The notes below the pieces were generated by a model. It was not told where the DNA came from and did no database searches. It saw only the letters and a list, made by a program, of their open reading frames with translations. Made by a program: the position numbers and the translations under genes. Of a stretch of DNA of 64,000 nt, positions 12,005-23,689 are shown one piece after another (within the stretch, counting starts at the first letter, position 1; every line of letters begins with the position of its first letter). Origin of the DNA: Paramyrothecium sp. XJ0827 (taxonomy: Eukaryota; Ascomycota; Sordariomycetes; Hypocreales; Stachybotryaceae); NCBI GenBank assembly GCA_020881915.1, contig JAJFPB010000011.1:806001-870000 (forward strand), read 5' to 3'.

Positions 12005-14901
12005 CAGGGTAGGGAATCAATCCACGACTTCCACGGTATTGATCAATATGTTGACTTCAATCCACGTCCACGTCAATCCACGAGACCTGTTGTTATGTAA
12101 TCCATCCATCCACTGATGGGGGTTCGTGGATTGAGATGTGGATTGACGTGGACGCTAGTCAGGGGTGGAATGTCTTGATATATTTCGTTAATATTTACTA
12201 CGTATTTCAACCCAAACACTAACACATCTAATCAGGCAATACCTCCGGCGCGTTTCGACACGTCGTGACGCGCTATAATGCCCGAACGCGAAGGTTCCTC
12301 CATTTACTCGATTCGTACGGTTGGTGAACCTTGAATTTCGAGATGGCGGACTTACCTCTTGACCCTAAACTACCGACCAACAACGAGCGGCATGCCGAGG
12401 TCCCTCAGCCTGCTCTGGATCCGGACCCCGAAGTCCTCCAACCTTCTACTTGGGCACCGACAAGTGATGAGGAGCGGAGGATCTTCCGCGTCTGGAAGGA
12501 ATTCACGCTGGCCGAGCGCAACAAAGATACTCTGTCATGGGTATGGAATTACGGGGTTGAGATTCAATCCAAAACATCCCGACGATGGATCTGTATGCCA
12601 TGTGTGCGCCAGAATACCCCCACACCGCAGTCATACGAATCCAAAGGTACCCAAAACGCTGAACTCCACCTCTGGAAAGCTCACGGCTACTGGGATCCAT
12701 CAGGACGACGATCAACACCGTCACAGAAGAAAGGAGGCAAGAGGGTGCTTGCTTCTATTTCGGACTTCATGGGCCTCAAACGTTCCGATCCAAAGGATCA
12801 AGCACTGGCCAATAGCTTGATCAAACGCTTCGATCGAGGAGAGTTTCAGAAGCTCATTGTCAACTGGATAGTCGAAAGCCAGCAATCGTTTAAGCAGGCT
12901 GAACACCCTCGATTGCAACAGATTTTCGAATACCTCAATCCAGCGATCAAGGTTACGAGCGCGCACATTACGGCGAAGACCGTGCACAGACTGGCGGTTC
13001 AACAATTCGACCGGTATCATAGCACGGTGCAAGAGGTCTTGAACAGGTCGCCGGGTCAGATCCACATTGCCTTTGACGGCGCAAGGACCAGGAATCGTCA
13101 CGCGCTATATGGCGTGACGGCCGTCTTCAGGGACAACGAGAATCAGCTCCAAAAAGTCGTGCTCGGTATTCCAGAGCTAGTAGAACGGCATACCGGAGAG
13201 AACATTGCGGCCGAGATCCTTGAGATCATCAGGTCGTTTGGCATCGAGGACAAGGTCGGTTACTTCACTCTCGATAATGCAGCAAACAATGAAACTGCCA
13301 TGGCAGAGATAGCAGAAGAGCTGAAATTCGATCCGGTGCGACGACGTGTTCGATGCATAGGACACATCCTTAATCTTGTTGTTAAATCCCTTCTCTTTGG
13401 AAAGGATGTTGATGCGTTTGAGACATCTCTCGTCAAGGGGAGCCTTTGGCGAGAGCAACCCATGACGAGTGGATGCGGAAAGGCCCTGTCGGAAAAGCAC
13501 ATAACTTTGTCGTTTGGGTCCATCGCTCCGATTTGCTGACTCAGTTACTTCGTCAACTGCAGCAAGACTCATTTGCAGCGTCTGATGATCCTCAAGTTGG
13601 AAAGCAACAGCCAGTTGACGTTGTCCTTGATAACGATACTAGATGGTTATCCCAGTACTATATGATAAAACGAATGCTTCGCCTGCAGCCCTTCTACGAA
13701 GAATTCATCGCCAAAGCCAAGAGACTACTCCGAGATGCTCGAAAAGGTGAGACAGGACGGAAGTTCCCCCTTGCCTCGAGGAGTCCAGCTTCCTCAACGA
13801 GAACGATTGGGCGGTGCTGAGGACGTTTGATGAGATCCTCTCCGACTTTCACGTGGTTGTACAAGTGCTTCAGGGAGACGGACAGTCGCGATATCGATCG
13901 TCTGGAGTTAGGGAAACCTTTGGCTCTATGACCGATGTCCTGGAGGCCTTCGAATTCCTACTTGGGAAGCTTGAGGACGCAAAATCGCATGTCGAGAGGC
14001 ATCCCGAGCCGGAGCAATTTGTTTTCAATATCAACCTTGGCTGGAAGAAGCTCGATAAATACTACAATACTTTGAGGGATTCACCAGTATACTACGCCGC
14101 GGCTGCCTTACACCCTAGCCTACGATGGGACTACTTCGACGAGGTTTGGGGTCAACAGCACCCGGGCTGGATCGATGAAGCGAAGGATATCGTGCAACAT
14201 CTTTGGGAGACAGAATACAGAGACCTACAAATCACTGTCACGTCTCCCGAAGGCCCGGTTGTAAAGAGGCGAAAGACGACGTTGTCATCCTTTGATCGGT
14301 ATCGTAACAGATACCGTCAAAGTCAGCCCTTCGCTGGTCAAGCGGATGAATACGTCCGGTGGCAAGCCAATGTGTCTGGAAGCGACAGGGACGTCGTCGA
14401 CCCGTTGAATATTGGATACTCAAGAGGTTTGAGTACCCGAGGCTATCTCGAATGGCTCTCGACGTCATGACAGTGCCGGCGATGAGCTCAGAGAGCGAGA
14501 GACTGTTCTCCGCGACTGGGTTGATGGTCACGCCCTCCGAAACCGCTTAGACGCTGGGACCATTGGACTAATCCAAACGCTGCGATCTTGGTTACGCGCA
14601 GGGATAATCGAAGATGCTGATAGCATACTGCTTGACGATACAGCGTTAGAGGAGGCTGTTGGACGGGCTTGTTTGGAGAAGCACCAGGAATAAGGCAATA
14701 GAAGTTTCGGCGATTGGTTCATGAATTACCCGATTAGGAAATCCGAGTGAATGTGACAAGGGTGTTCCACGAGTTCAATATTATGGACATCAATCCACAG
14801 ATAGCCTCGTGGACATCAATCCATGAGCACTCTGCTGAGTAAGCCGTCAATTCAATCCACGAAGCCGGATATTGACGTGGATGGATTGATTCCCTACCCT
14901 G
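12005..14901. mobile_element. hAT-B element with 8-bp target duplication
   Basis: The ends are CAGGGTAGGGAATCAATCCA at 12005 and its reverse complement at 14882-14901. The 8-bp duplication TAGCTATT flanks both sides (11997-12004 and 14902-14909). Removing the element restores the piggyBac 5' leader, which aligns with copy 2 at 31690-31720. Subterminal copies of TCAATCCACG and its inverse occur at both ends. This places hAT-B as younger than piggyBac copy 1. Confidence 0.93.
12343..14693 (+). pseudogene. hAT-B transposase, four frameshifts
   Basis: From ATG 12343 the sequence gives a BED-type zinc finger region (WICMPCVRQNTPTPQSYE then LHLWKAHGYWDP), the RNase H-like core (IHIAFDGARTRNRHALYGV, GYFTLDNAANNETAMAEI, RVRCIGHILNLVVKSLLFG, DNDTRWLSQYYMI) and the C-terminal dimerisation block (EYWILKRFEYPRLSRMALDV, MSSESERLFSATGLM). 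One-base frameshifts occur near 13450, 13780, 14403 and 14530; otherwise the protein would be about 780 residues. The ends and the target duplication are perfect, so the coding decay may predate insertion, with transposase supplied in trans. Confidence 0.9.
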
Positions 14902-15012
14902 TAGCTATTTCTATGGACAGGGATTTCCTTGTTCCTCAATGTACTGACATCACGGACAGGGGTGGTGTGGATTACGATACATCCCCTGCACCTTATGACG
15001 CTCAAGGGGATA

Positions 15013-15286
15013 GCCCAGAGAGAGGTGGATTCCCAGATGGCGCAGGAAACGCGGGAAAATCTCAGTCGCGTAAGTCGGTCCGCGCCGAAGCAACGTTGCT
15101 GTGGCGTCGGCGGGAAGACTGACCACAACGTGAGAACTTGCCAGATGGTTACTCTAGGGTCTGAAATAGAAGATAGTGTTTCAATTGATTTAAGGCGTTG
15201 GGGTTGTATTAAGGAGGTTTAAACCTTTAGAAGTAGTGAAGGTGAGCCACTCGCCCGTGCAAACCACTCACCCGTGGATTACGTTA
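15013..15286 (+). pseudogene. pogo-like transposase C-terminus and right end
   Basis: The sequence directly after the TA flank reads IAQREVDSQMAQETRENLS, then a zinc knuckle CGVGGKTDHNVRTCQ (first Cys spacing altered) and an acidic tail; it is the C-terminal end of a Fot1/pogo-type DDE transposase. It is followed by a right terminal repeat with two boxes (CCACTCGCCC and CCACTCACCC) ending in ACGT-TA near 15286. Everything upstream of the knuckle region is missing, cut at the piggyBac end. Confidence 0.7.
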
Positions 15287-16337
15287 GTGGAAGTCAGGAC
15301 ATCCTCTTGAACACAACGATGTATGTGGGAGTAAACATTTCTCTAGTACATACGTCCGGCATAGATGCAATCACCCACTTAACAACTAACAATAAGCAGG
15401 CTCTCGGCCACATACACCGTGAAGTCCTCACGGTCTTGTACATCCTTGGCGACTTCCAGCCTACCAGCTATGGCTTTGGTTTCCTCCAGAAAAACGCAGT
15501 TTTGTCCACTGTCTAGACGACCCCCTACCTTGGAACGAGAATCGTCACATTGCTTCCGGCCAACAAGGTCGAGCTCATTGATCTCATGTACGTTCTGGTC
15601 ATGTTGGTCATGCTGGTTCCGAGTAGTACTAACAGGGCAATAGTCTAGCCGGCGGTGCCCTTATGACTATCCTTGGATTAGCTGACCTCTTCTACGAAGA
15701 AAGAATCTTGTACCCATCTGTGTCGTCATCACAGACTTGTCTGGACTTCGGGGACCACCGGTAGCCTGAATAGGCCATCCTGTGGTTGGCCCGTCTTCTC
15801 CCCTCCGTTCTTCGGTGTCAACTCCGAAATGGCTCTAGCTACAGTGCACGCGCACGGACTTCCCGAGACCAGCTCATTTGATGGCTTGTACCAGATAAAC
15901 TTTAATCTCCCAGTAATCCGTAACAACATCTTTTCCCCCAATGTCTCTACTGCACTAGGAGCGGCGTGGGTGCAGCCAGAACGCCGCAAAGAGATGTTAG
16001 CAAGAGCTCGTCGACAGGCTCCACGAAGTTCGTCCGAAGTTGTGGGTTGCATTCTCAAATGTCGAACAAGAGTTCTGCTTCGGGTTCATACCACAAACGA
16101 GGGGCATTGTTTTCTTTCGGGTGCGCCCAGTGCTTACCAATCGATGGAATTACTCGCGTGTGAGAGTTACACAAGCTTGAGGTTTTTGTTATCAATCCCC
16201 TTGATTATCTCGTAGGCAAGTGGGAAGTGAGCTGATTTGCGGCTTTCACCGATGGCTTATTTGGCTATTTTGAGACCATGCCTCCTCACGACGTTTCCCA
16301 CCATTCTTTATAAAACAGAAAACACCGTCCCCTACCA
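15287..16337. other. About 1 kb without a recognised gene
   Basis: The longest open stretches (around 15274-15516 and 15829-16215 on +) have no motif I recognise and do not join through plausible introns. They could be remains of a decayed gene. No repeats or RNA genes were seen. Confidence 0.35.
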
Positions 16338-17739
16338 ATGATAAATCACGTAGGGTTTTGTTCCATCGTAAGACGCTCAGTAGGTGGCACCACAGAAATG
16401 AGCGCAGAACCGAGCTATCTAGGGGCCATTCCACCTCCCGCTGGCGTCACTCCCGTTCTGGGCGATCCGCCTGACGGTAGGAGGACGCTGCTACTGGTTT
16501 GGCTCATCTTATGCAACGCACTTGCGATCTTCTTCCTTACCCGCATATACGTCAAGTTCTGGGTGACTCGAAAGATCCTCACCGAAGACGGTATGTTCGA
16601 TGTGTCCTCGAGAAACAGCAGGAACCATGGAGAGGCTGACATATCATCTTAGTAACATTTGCGATCGGTTGGGTATGACGCGCCGCAGTATCAAGCCTCT
16701 CTAATTCGATTGCTCACAACCCACCGCAGGTCTTACTCTTCCTGTATTCGGCCACCATTTATGTCCGTAAGTCCCGCCGTCCTGCCACGGCGATTGCCAC
16801 AAGAGGGCCTCAGCCAGCTGATCCGACTATGGTCAAGTGATTCACTATGGAGCGGGCCACCACGCATGGGACGTATCGCCAGACGCGTACTCGCAATTTC
16901 TCAAGGTGGGTCAGTGTTGACACTTTGGAGAAGCCTAGGTATTCACACATCATCCCGTTCCACAGTGGCTCTATGCCGGATCAATCGTCTACTGCCCGGC
17001 TGCGTACTTTATCAAAGTCACCCTCCCACTGGTCGTTGCTCGTATCTTTGCTGTTAAAGATTGCGTCGCTAGGGGCATTTACGTCTTTATTTTCGCCCTC
17101 CTGGTTGCCTACATCCCGATTGAGATTCCCAAGGTCTTGATCTGCAATCCCATCAGAGCCTTCTGGGACGCGGATGTGCCAGGAAAATGCCTCAATCAGC
17201 GAAAGATCTTCATCGCGGACATATCTCTGGCCATCATAACCGACATTATCATCCTGGTCGCGCCTATTTGGCTAATCTGGTCGCTGCGCCAGCCGTTGCG
17301 AAAGAAAGTTAAGATTGTTGTATTGCTTGGTGCCGGAGGGATCGCTACTGCATCGACAGTCTTCCGTCTTTACTTGGCCATAAAATTTGTACACTCAACC
17401 GACGTCACGTATGACTTTGTCGCCCAAGTCATAAGCGTGTGAGCCCCAGACCTTCGGAGCCCAAGAACTCCTGGTTTGGGCGGGCTAACATATCACTTCT
17501 GCAGATTGATTGAGCTCACCGTCGGCTTCATATGCTCGTGCTTCCCGGCCGCGAACATTCTGCTAGAACGATGCAAGACAAACGAATCATCGGTTGCACC
17601 CAATTCTCCACGCACCCGGAAGAAAAACCCGCATGTCCAGCAGTATGATGTCAGTCTTGTCTCTCGTAGGGAATCTGGGCCCTTTGCGACAATCCCAGCT
17701 TATGTCTCTAGCCCGTCGACCCTCACAAATGCGCAATAA
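16338..17739 (+). CDS. Fungal rhodopsin-domain 7TM protein (PTH11/SAT4-like fold)
   Basis: Six exons (16338-16590, 16653-16672, 16730-16766, 16838-16905, 16966-17438, 17505-17739) with five GT-AG introns of 57-71 bp give 361 residues; ATG 16398 would give 341. The protein is the integral-membrane 'rhodopsin domain' family of Pezizomycotina. Seen are TM1 (LLLVWLILCNALAIFFL), the short TM2 exons, GHHAWDVSPDAYSQFLKWLY, TM3 (SIVYCPAAYFIKVTLPL), CNPIRAFWD, the CLNQ loop, TM5 (ISLAIITDIIILVAPIWLIW), TM6 and a TM7 split by the last intron (VISV/LIELTVGFICSC). The family includes proteins of unknown function at the plasma membrane, and relatives in secondary-metabolite clusters and PTH11-like receptors. 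No CFEM domain precedes it. The frame is fully intact. Confidence 0.87.
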
Positions 17740-18151
17740 AGCTTACATATCCGCAGTAAAGCTCTTAAATGCGCACTGAAGCTCATAACTGCACCAGAGA
17801 TAAAAATGTCACTATCTAATGTCGGACCTTGCGTTTGGACGGGCTTTTATTCATTCCACTCGGCGGAGTTGTTTAGTGAAGAAATAGAAAATAGGATGAA
17901 CAGAGTACCATCGTGCCACAAGGCGAAGTCGATTTGTGAAATTCCAAACATGAGCCCCAATGATGTAGCCATAATAGTTCATTAATTACTCGTAACTGTC
18001 TTCCGCAAACCAATCGGCTATTCCAAGTAACAATTCCCGCATTGCTCTCATTGTCCATGACTGAAACACCTGATGCCATCTCTATCCATCTACCTCAACC
18101 ACCATATATTTTAGCATCATATCTCAACACAACACCCGAAATCAATTGAAA
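17740..18151. other. 3' flank of 7TM gene up to pogo-1
   Basis: AT-rich, no gene seen. The left end of pogo-1 should lie here, but no ACGT plus paired-box terminal repeat like that at 19860-19904 was found, so that end appears lost. Confidence 0.4.
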
Positions 18152-19904
18152 CTAATCGCTATCTGATGAAGAAGAGGATGATATTGTAATTTGACACTTT
18201 CGCGCATTGTGGCCGGTCTTGCCGCAGACCCCACAATGCCTTTTCCGCGTCTCGTCCCGTGGTTTGCGACCACTACTTTCCTGCGTTTCCTTCTTTATTT
18301 GAATATCCGCATCAATCTGAGCCTTCTGATCTTGACCATCCTTTAAGGTCGTTGCTACTCCTTGTCGCAGACGGGTTTTTCTAGTTCTCCGGCGTCGGCT
18401 AAGTATATCATTTGCCTCTCGGAGATCTTTTGTTCTCTGCCTTCAAAAGCGCAACGTGATGCATGATTCCCTTCGCCCCCCGCGCAAATTGGTCAAGAGC
18501 TTCAATAATTGATGTTGGAGAGCTTCCTTGGTGACGGGAGATTCGATCCTTGAGAAAATTATGTTGCGAAATTGCCTCTAATGTATTTGTTGGTGTTCTT
18601 GAAGTCCAAGGCTCGGGGTTCCCATAACTTGTACTGGGAGGCGTTGGAGTCTTTAACTTCGTATCTAGCCTTGCTAAAACAATATCTGGACTATAAGGTA
18701 TAAGCCCAGTCCCTCTAAAACCTCCCTGTATATTTTTCTCGGTTATTGAGGCCTGAAAAGCGGCGTAGAATGCGATAAAGAAGTCCTCTTTGGCGATATG
18801 CGTAACCCCAACCTTCATCTTGCCCTCAATTTGCCGACCATACGCTGCCTTTAGCGGGCTAAAACGACCAACGTCGAGAGGTTGGAGAATATGAGATGAA
18901 TGTGGAGGCATGCAGAGAGTAATAATCTTGTTCTCCTTGCAATAATTCTCGAATTCAACGGAGTGGTGGCTTTCATGGCCATCAAGGATAAGAAGGCGAT
19001 ATACACCCTTAGTTCGCGCTTGAGTATGCTTATTGAAGTGCTGAATCCATTCAAGACCTCTCTCGTTTGTAGTCCAGCCGTTTTCAGTGGTTGCAATAAC
19101 CCACGTGTGGTAGAGGGCTATCTTCATACCATGTAGGGAGGTGGTATTTGCCTGCGACGATGATGAATGGCGGGATGCAAAACCCAACGCCCCGATACCT
19201 TGGATTACTGTTGCCCATTCTCGATTGCCAGGCTGTTTCTTCTTTGCATCTGCACGACCATCCGAAGATACGACGACCATCCCATGGGAGATAAGGCCCA
19301 TCATAAACCCAGTCTCGTCAAAGTTGTAGGTATCATCATCTTGGATACCATATTTCGCGATTATATTCTCCACAAGGCGAAATCACGCGTTTATTACAAC
19401 TGGATCTTCGCATTTGGCTCTCTGATAGTCATATCTGCGAAAACGACGCGTTCGGAGCTCTGGTTGCCGCTTAATGAAGTTTGAAGTCTAGTTGGTTCCG
19501 ACGCGTCCTGCACCGCGCTCAGCGAGTAGGATATTCGCCATATCTTCAATATCACTTATCCGGGGCGAGAAAAATCGCGAATCCAGATCAAGGATATATT
19601 CAACTAGCGCCTCCTCTTCTGTAGCGATCAGTTTCCTTGAATTGGGCGGACTCTCGCGTCGCGATGGTGTTCCGTTTTGACGCCGGCGTAGGGTCGTGTG
19701 GCTGACTCCATAGACTGCTGCAGGGCGTCGGATACTAAGATTAGGGTCTTTTTGCATAGCTTGGGCAGCTAGGTTCAATTGAGCATCTTGAGAAGGGGTT
19801 TACATTATTTTTGGTGGAGAAAACCTGGTTGAATGGGAGAGGTTGGTCAATTGGCGATGGAGTGGACCACTCGCTTGTGTGGACCACTCGCTTGTGGTAT
19901 ACGT
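18152..19904 (-). pseudogene. pogo-1: Fot1/pogo-like transposase pseudogene
   Basis: Minus-strand fragments give an HTH N-terminus (about 19778), the catalytic core (YNFDETGFMMGLIS; LLILDGHESHHSVEF; PPHSSHILQPLDVGRFSPLK), the target for the third Asp, and a C-terminal CGVCGKTGHNARKC zinc knuckle with a serine-rich tail ending at 18152. Frameshifts occur between about 19490 and 19380, near 19150, and near 18435, and the expected Trp-containing CENP-B-like segment after VGTN is out of frame. The 5' terminal repeat is present at about 19860-19904: two GACCACTCGCTTGTG boxes followed by ACGT and flanking TA. The other end is not recognisable. Sister of pogo-2, about 6 kb away. Confidence 0.87.
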
Positions 19905-19906
19905 TA

Positions 19907-20748
19907 TGCTCCGGGTCAATATATTAAGAATAAGCATTAACCGCCAATGAGCTTCATGCGCAAGCCTCCACTTTGGACAGACCAGCCCGAACCAACTGGC
20001 GCAGCTCGTCGTGCAGGCTCTCTCCAAAAGGCACCGAAACCCCTCGCGCTCGTTTGCTGCCGTTCCGGCGCAGATGGGTACTCGGGCGTTGTGGAGGCGC
20101 CAACGTTGGCCACGGCCACCTCGGACCGTACGTCGCTCTGCCGTCAAATAGTCGGCGAAGTAAGGTTAGCGTTGGAATGATGACAGTCCCTCTGTCAAGA
20201 AGTGCCTGAATCGTACTGTCGTCGAGTTCGTCGTCAATGGGCACTGGTGTGAGAATGTCACACCCGGCCGTCAGGGCTCAGCGATATGAGCGCAGACTCG
20301 ACGCGTGCGCCACCACCAGCTTCCCGAATCGGTGAGCTGCCCTTACCACGGTTTCGAGGAGCTCTTCGTCGAGCCCGGGCAGGTCCGCGATAACCTTGAC
20401 GAAGTCGAGATTCAGGGCTTTCCCGATGGCAGTGCGAGTGGCCATGATGTCCTCTATCTCGGCCGCCGTGCTATCCTTCTGAACCCGTTGATAAACCAGA
20501 GTTGTTAGATTGGAATCGTAACGTGCACCGGCAATGGCGGAGCCGCTGGCAAGGTACGAGGGCAACCCCGGGGCATGGGAGCTCCGTGCTTCCTGCCGAT
20601 GGCCCGGCCAATCGCCGCTTCCTAACACGCATACCTTTGCCAAGGGGCCGGGAGCAGCACGAACTGCCGCGTTCCTTGTGTAAGACGAATGGCTAGCCCG
20701 TATAATGTAATGATACAGTTTACGGAAGAGGGGTTGATCGCGAACCAA
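19907..20748 (-). pseudogene. Amidohydrolase (imidazolonepropionase-like) pseudogene, cut by pogo-1
   Basis: Minus-strand blocks ALNLDFVKVIADLPGLDEEL, VVRAAHRFGKLVVAHA, CDILTPVPIDDELDD, LLDRGTVIIPTLTLLRRLFD, ARVPICAGTAANER and GESLHDELRQLVRAGLSKVE follow the order of a metal-dependent amidohydrolase TIM barrel (the VVAH and VPICAGT.A segments correspond to metal-ligand strands; the usual GTDAN has lost its Asp). An in-frame TGA (about 20278) and several frameshifts break it. The coding similarity stops near 19950 and pogo-1 begins at 19904, so the C-terminal part was lost at or after that insertion. The N-terminus is degraded beyond about 20600. Confidence 0.7.
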
Positions 20749-21110
20749 CCACTAACGCATCAATGCTCATTAATACACTATCTTTTCGGAACTTTATCAT
20801 TTGCTATAGCCTGAAGAACGAGGAAGCAATCTGTGCAATTTATGCCATCGCAGTAGATCAATGTGAGAAAATGCGCTGGACGATGGTCATATTCAGCTCA
20901 ATTTTGTGAGTTAGGGTTCATGGGCTTTCCTTCAAACCACAAGCCATCATTAGGAGACCGTTACACCCCAGGCTGTGTGCTTGCCAAAAGCTCGATACCT
21001 CACGACTGTCTTAAGCGCAAGCTAACGCCATGGAACTGAGGCGCGACGAGACCTTCACTCCTGGCTCGGCCACTGCTCTCCAAGTGAACGCTACCACGAC
21101 TCTCTCCGGG
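20749..21110. other. Short spacer without recognised gene
   Basis: I see no coding signal between the amidohydrolase remnant and the NACHT fragment. Confidence 0.4.
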
Positions 21111-21720
21111 AGAGGGTCGGCGGTATGTGCAAATGGATACTCGACCGGCCTTCCTTTCGGAAGTGGCTGTCTCATGGAGCCTCCGTGGGACCCAAACTGC
21201 TGTGGGTCAACCGACCTGCGGGATTTGGAAAAACAATCATCTGCGCCCATATCACAGAACACCTCTCGTCCTCACTTGGCACGCCTGTCGCGCATTTTCC
21301 CCCCCATCCGATAGCGACAGCCGCAAAGACCCTTATCGGCGCCACGGTCATGGATCGATCTCCCAGATCGTATCGCGGCATGAAGTCGCGTTCGAACATG
21401 TCCGTCAGATATGGTCTGGTGCTGGAGACGGAGCGTGGAATCGACCACTCTACTTTCAAAAAGATGCAGAAATCCCAACCAAGTAACAAATTTTGGAGAG
21501 ACTCATATCATCTCTACGAGGAAGAGGGTTTGGCGAAATACGAGGATACGCTCTTGTGTTTTCGGAGGGATGTCCGACTGGTTGCTCTCAATACTCGTCC
21601 GTGGCTTCCCTGTCTGCCGATTACCTCCCAAGATTAGGCCGAAGTATCCGGCAGGTCGAGCCAGAGCTAAGCAATTATTTGATGTTTGGTAAGATATGTA
21701 CCCAGTTCGGATAGGCTGGT
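21111..21720 (+). pseudogene. NACHT (STAND/NLR-like) ATPase fragment
   Basis: CKWILDRPSFRKWLSHG followed by LLWVNRPAGFGKTIICAHI is the entry of a NACHT nucleotide-binding domain of the fungal NLR type; the P-loop GPAGFGKT has its first Gly changed to Arg. Downstream pieces in three frames (SWISQIV-like SISQIVSRHEVAFEHVRQIW, then FEIRGYALVFSEGCPTG) continue the same domain with at least three frameshifts. No effector domain upstream or repeat domain downstream is attached. Fungal NLR-like proteins act in non-self recognition; this copy is dead. Confidence 0.65.
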
Positions 21721-21923
21721 CTCTTGGGTATGTCTAAGCGTTCTGGGACTTTACGTGCGAACCACTGTTTGAGTTCTACTATAGCGACTCCGTGTTGTAC
21801 GCCTTCGCTGTCATCTCGTTGTCAACCCTTGTCGCCACAATTTCTTACAGAATACATCTGATATAAAACCACAGCGCAGGACAGTCTGGTCGTAAATTTA
21901 CTACGCATACTCTAAGTCCTCCA

Positions 21924-23610
21924 TCAAACGTTCCAAAATATGTGTATGATGTCTCGTGCCGCGTTGAGGGTCTTAGTGACGCGACCAAAAAAGCCATCTC
22001 CTGCCGAGGAACCGCCTTCTTCTAGAGTCATGAGCATGCCGGAGGGGATCCGGCTCATCCCAGAGGATTCGTCCCCTAAACTGCTGGATGAGACAGATCG
22101 ATGAAGCCTGCTGCTAGTCGATTTCGATGGTTGGGAGACCCCGGCAGATGTTGAGCTGGGTATGGAGCCATCTATGTCTTCATCCTCATCCTCATCCCTG
22201 CGCGATACACCAGTACTGGGTCTCATAGCGGTCTTTGGTGGCTCGGAAGTAGCTTCCCGATACTTCAATGTGGTTGAGGACAGCATAGCTATAGTCTTAC
22301 CGTCCGGAGGGACAGACTTCTTTGTACGCCGCCTAGATACCGGCAACCGTGTCTTATAATGCTTCCGCTTCATTACGACACGATCGGAGCCACTGCAATC
22401 AGCTAGACGGTCCGTGGCAATGTCTTCCTCTTCTTCGTCCTTAGCGTTGACGGCAATGCATTGCTCGACCTGTTCGTTGAAATGAATGTGTTTGCGCTGG
22501 GGCGTTGGTGACGGCATAATCCCCCACGAGTCTGTAGAAACCATACTGCCCCGATTCGTCTGACTAGATTCCCTTGAGGAAAATGGGTATGTGGCGTAGT
22601 CAGTATTCGCTCGTCCCATGGTAGGACGCGAAATTCCTTGCGTCCCCTGAGCCTGGACGGCGGCAGTAGCTTGTTTGAGTAGTGAGGCCATCGAAAGGGA
22701 TTTGCGGAACATAACCTCTGATATACTTCTGTTCTTGAGAATGGGCTTTTTGGTGAGATTGACAAGTGAGCCTGATTTGGACAAGGTCGAGCTCGATGGT
22801 TCCGTCGGCGTCTCTTGCAGTGCAATAGCGCCTTGCTGCTGCAAAGGTCCATACAACCATGTCACATCATAGTCCTTGAACCTAAAGAGAGGGAATTTAG
22901 TGACAAAGGTATTGGGGCGCGAAAAGCAAGCATTACTCACCAATTCAAAGATTCGGGCGAAATGGTCTTAAGGTTGTTCTTGGCCTTGATCCAGGTCCTC
23001 CATGAAGCATTCTCAAGTCTGGCGCCATTGGCAAATTCGCCTCTGCGTGCAACCACATATCGCCATGATGACCAAATATCTTCCTCTTTCCACTCATAAG
23101 ACAAGTAATCAACCTGACGAGTAGGACGGCTGATTACAGCAGTGTCGTCCTCGGCATACTCACCAAATTCAGGAGGTCCGGGCCTCGAAGTGTTGTCGGA
23201 AATATGTTGCTCGGTGGAGAACACCGTCCACGACCCTCCTGACTTAGGGCTGGGGGGAGGTTCAAGATTGTAGTCGGACTGAAGATAGGGTTGATAAAGA
23301 GCTTTTGCTGATCATGGGAGGGGAAATGAAGGGGTTACCTGTAGGCTCGTCGATACCCCGGGCATCATCAACATCGGAGGCCACGGAAAAATTGCTGGCT
23401 GGTGTCAAGGCGTAAGAAGGATAGGAAGAACATGTGTGTATTGTGTGAGGCGACGAAGGAGGCCAAGAAGGTGCGGATCCAGAGTTAGAAGCAGGAGGAA
23501 AAGAATGGCCAAGGCCGTGAGAAGAAGTCGTGTGGTACGAAGTGGCTGCGTTAAGTTTTGGCTAGGAATGGGAGCACGGTAATAATGCAGGTGCGAAGTA
23601 GCTGCTTTCT
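21924..23610 (-). CDS. Reg1/Hex2-like PP1 regulatory subunit, N-terminus unclear
   Basis: Exon 22881-21924 and exon 22941 and upward flank a 59-bp GT-AG intron. The conserved DUF1752-type block reads VDYLSYEWKEEDIWSSWRYV, LENASWRTWIKAKNNLKT and, across the intron, WFKDYDVTWLYGPLQ. The PP1-docking region KHIHFNEQVEQCIAV (about 40% into exon 2) and the C-terminal GFFGRVTKTLNAARDI are diagnostic of fungal Reg1 homologues, which recruit type 1 phosphatase in glucose repression. Upstream, SYHTTSSHGLGHSFPPASN to MISKSSLSTLSS is clearly coding-like and lies 5' of SDYNLEPPPSP, but the two are in different frames near 23277. Either a one-base lesion or a very short intron is needed. A first exon beyond 23610 was not resolved. 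An intact core argues for function; the frame break argues against. Confidence 0.65.
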
Positions 23611-23689
23611 TCCGAGGGGGAGACCACTTACCGGGCTGTGCGACGTTAAAAAGAGAGACCAAATGCGATGAAAACGACAGGTCCACTAG

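Larger units (their letters stand above)
9796..15010. mobile_element. piggyBac-type element copy 1, carrying a nested hAT
   Basis: The two ends are perfect 38-bp inverted repeats (9796-9833 and 14973-15010) beginning TCCCCTTGAGCGTCATAAGG. Both ends are flanked by TA (9794-9795 and 15011-15012). Subtracting the nested hAT-B (2897 bp plus its 8-bp duplication) leaves an original element of about 2.3 kb, the same size class as copy 3 at 32679-34850. The left flank is hAT-A coding sequence, but the right flank is a pogo transposase remnant, so the flanks do not restore one parent sequence. Confidence 0.85.

Noticed and set aside
22403..22852. Second minus ORF inside the Reg1-like gene
   Set aside because: Shadow frame of the conserved exon; no motif.
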